This document shows positions 15,000-17,076 of a stretch of DNA of 17,076 nt, piece by piece. Under the pieces are notes generated by a model. That model was not told where the DNA came from. It saw only the letters and a list, made by a program, of their open reading frames with translations, and made no database searches. The translations under genes and the position numbers were made by a program. How positions within the stretch are numbered: the stretch's first letter is position 1; each line of letters starts with the position of its first letter. Where the stretch lies: positions 1-17,076 of the forward strand of contig JAEEQO010000044.1 of assembly GCA_016285335.1 (NCBI GenBank), in the 5' to 3' direction. The stretch comes from Victivallales bacterium. Lineage in GTDB: Bacteria; Verrucomicrobiota; Lentisphaeria; Victivallales; UBA1829.

Positions 15000-17076
15000 T
15001 GGTGGTGGCCTCCTGGGCGGTGAATGCGCCGAAGACGATATGGCGGGCGCGGAACGAAACGGGATCGCAGCCCGGAGAGTAGAAAAGCGGCCGGTCGGTT
15101 TCCGCCATATACATGCCGGACGGCAGGACGGCTTCGAGCATGCCGGGCTTTTCGAAGAGCTCCTTCGCAGCGGGCAGGTCGTGCAGGACATATTCTTCCG
15201 GTTCGATGCCGTACAGTTTGCGCGGGACCAGGTCTTCCCGTTTCTCCGCGGAAAGGCTGACGGGCATTTCGAGCAGGAGCGCCGAAGCGGTCGTCAGCAG
15301 GGGGTTGAACGGGAACTTGACGGACCCTTCGGGTACTGTGGGCCCTGCCGGATCGGTGTAGTCGGTGTGATGGATGGACCTGTATTTCAGCAGGAGCTTC
15401 GAGAAATCCTTTTCGACTTCCTCCTTCGACGGGACCTTGACGGAGGACAGGGCGAGGCGGACGGATTCGCCGGGCGCGACCGTGGAGTCCGCGACCCAGA
15501 TGCCGCCGTCGTCCGCTTTCACCATGAGCTTGGTCAGCGGGACGCCGAGGCCGTTCACGACTGAGACGCCCGAGGCGTCATGCACGACTTTGATCTGTTC
15601 GAGGTGCTTTTCGGCGCGGGAAATGGCGTAGGCGAGCGGGACGCGGGCCCGGTTCGCACCGGTGATGATCTGATCGCGGCCGAGCGAGATGTCGACGTCC
15701 GTCGTGGCGGAGAACGTCACGGAGTCCGCCGTGTCGAACGTGAGCGAACGGACGGGGACGGGTGCGTAGAGGTTCACGGCGGCGCGGGTGTACGCCATGC
15801 TCTCCTTCTGGTCCAGGAACGTGACGCCGACCGCGGAGGCGCGGGAGCTCCAGCCTTCGACGATCCCGACGAACACGATCACGATCGCCACGAACGCGAG
15901 CGAGATGAGCGGGACGGTCAGCAGGAGCAGCAGGATGCTCTTCTTCTTGCGGATGAGGCGGAAATAATTCACGGGGCCGACGATCACGATGTACGCCAGC
16001 AGCGCGATGATGACCAGGAAGAACGGGATGGCGGGGATGCCGACGTGCGGGAGCGCGAGAAGCATCATTGCGGGGTCGAACGCCCGGATGCGGGCTTCCC
16101 GCAGCGTCGTTTCCAGCGCGGGATTGGACATCAGAAGCATCTGAACAATTCTTTCCTTTTCATGCGGGTCCGGACGAACAAGTTCAGCAGCCCCCATCCC
16201 GGGCATTCCGTCTTCCGGGTCTTTTATGAAGAATTGACCCGGGTTCATCCCCGGCGCCGTTCCCGCCGAGGTCGCCTGGGGTCGCATCATGTCGCCGACG
16301 GACGAGGCGTCGATCACCACGGACTGACCGAAGCCGCGTGCGACGACGGACGGCAGACCCGGCGCGACGGGCCGCGGCGCCCATTCCGGCCACGGGGAAC
16401 CGGGCGTCACGAGCAGGACCTCGGTCGACCCGAGCATCACGGCGTCGCGGATGGCGCGTTCGGCGTCGGGCGAGAACTGGTCGTTGGTCTTCCTGAAAAT
16501 GAACTTCTGCGACTGGTAGAACTGCGGGATGGCGGGCCACTGGATCGTGTCGGGACCGGAAATGACGGGTTCGACACCGTCCGAACGGGCGCTTGCCCGC
16601 GAAACGGTCGTGTCCAGGTCATTTATGAACAGGGAGTCCTGTTTCCGCGTGATGGCGAGCGCGAGGAAGTCAGCCACTGACTGCTGCCCGGCGAAGGACG
16701 AGGGCAGGGGGAGGACGTTGACGTCGGTGTTTTCGCCCTCCATGAATCCTGTGGGCAGCGGACGGTACGGAAACCCGTTCAGGAAGATCTGCGGATTGGC
16801 GCTGTTGAAATAATCCGTCGAGCTGTATTCGTTGCGGCGGATGAGCGACGCCGGGACGAAGAACGGGATGGTCTGGCGGGAATGCGCCGGGACCTGTCGG
16901 GTGGTGCTCACCGAACGGGAGAGCGTCGTCGAATAATCTCGGTCCGTGTACCGCAGGCGGATCGAGACGGTCGCCGGGGCGGGGGAATCGTTCTGCACCA
17001 CGACCTCGCGGACGATGAAGCCGTTCGGGCTGATGGTCTCGAACGGGATCGGGGACATCGTGATCTTGACCGGACT
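14989..17076 (-). CDS. Large membrane protein with GPVNYF motif, ABC-exporter partner (5' end outside window)
   Basis: 695 residues are visible, and the frame is open through the window edge with no stop, so the in-frame ATG at 17058 is probably internal. The first part (about 1-335) is predicted soluble and beta-rich at its start (PNGFIVREVVVQNDSPAPAT), probably extracytoplasmic. Two TM segments follow (about 348-366 and 380-404), separated by GPVNYFRLIRKKKS (367-380), a motif I associate from memory with uncharacterised bacterial membrane proteins encoded beside ABC-2 exporters. A second soluble region (about 410-695) follows. No catalytic motif is recognised. It overlaps the ATPase gene by 11 bp and is the first visible gene of the operon. 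It is probably an envelope subunit or substrate-contacting partner of the transporter, but the function is not known. Confidence 0.8.

Noticed and set aside
15000..15191. 64-residue N-terminal extension of the ABC ATPase
   Set aside because: It lies inside the upstream membrane-protein gene, and the ATPase fold begins normally at MKTEVRNLSRVFG with its own Shine-Dalgarno.

Overview
The window is GC-rich bacterial chromosomal DNA with strong G/C preference at third codon positions. It carries two housekeeping genes, a small cluster of Sel1-repeat genes, and one long operon on the minus strand that runs off the right edge. Several features would fit the Planctomycetes-Verrucomicrobia-Chlamydiae superphylum, perhaps a gut Lentisphaerae or Verrucomicrobia relative. 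These are the atypical seryl-tRNA synthetase, the many Sel1 proteins, the DUF58/BatA/VWA operon and the Pro/Ala-rich linkers. That placement is an inference from gene style, not a database result.

Left part (2-1875, plus strand): the 3' end of glyA (serine hydroxymethyltransferase) is followed 22 bp later by serS (seryl-tRNA synthetase). The pair ends in a branched hairpin with a U-tract. GlyA uses serine and SerRS charges it, so the pairing makes sense for serine metabolism.

Middle part (1920-5092): a good sigma-70-like promoter leads into two overlapping plus-strand genes. They share a membrane-anchor design (two TM segments, linker, third TM segment), but only the second carries a Sel1-repeat domain. 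A third Sel1 gene, a predicted lipoprotein with a very acidic tail, lies convergently on the minus strand. The three look like paralogues. The gap between the convergent genes holds a 9-bp-periodic repeat that also forms an inverted repeat.

Right part (5105-17076, minus strand): seven genes read leftward as one tightly packed operon. In order they are a large membrane protein with a GPVNYF motif (5' end outside the window), an ABC ATPase, an ABC-2-type permease, a second 12-TM membrane protein, a DUF58 protein, a BatA-like VWA membrane protein, and a large membrane protein with two VWA domains and a degenerate glutamine-amidotransferase-like domain. Four of the six junctions are ATGA overlaps, one is an 11-bp overlap and one a 13-bp gap, so the products are probably made in fixed proportion and work together. 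An ABC export module joined to a DUF58/VWA module is the most interesting content here. Its substrate and function cannot be read from the sequence. A MoxR AAA+ ATPase, the usual partner of DUF58/VWA genes, is not in the window.

No tRNA, rRNA, CRISPR array, insertion sequence or phage gene was recognised. No gene-free stretch exceeds about 210 bases.
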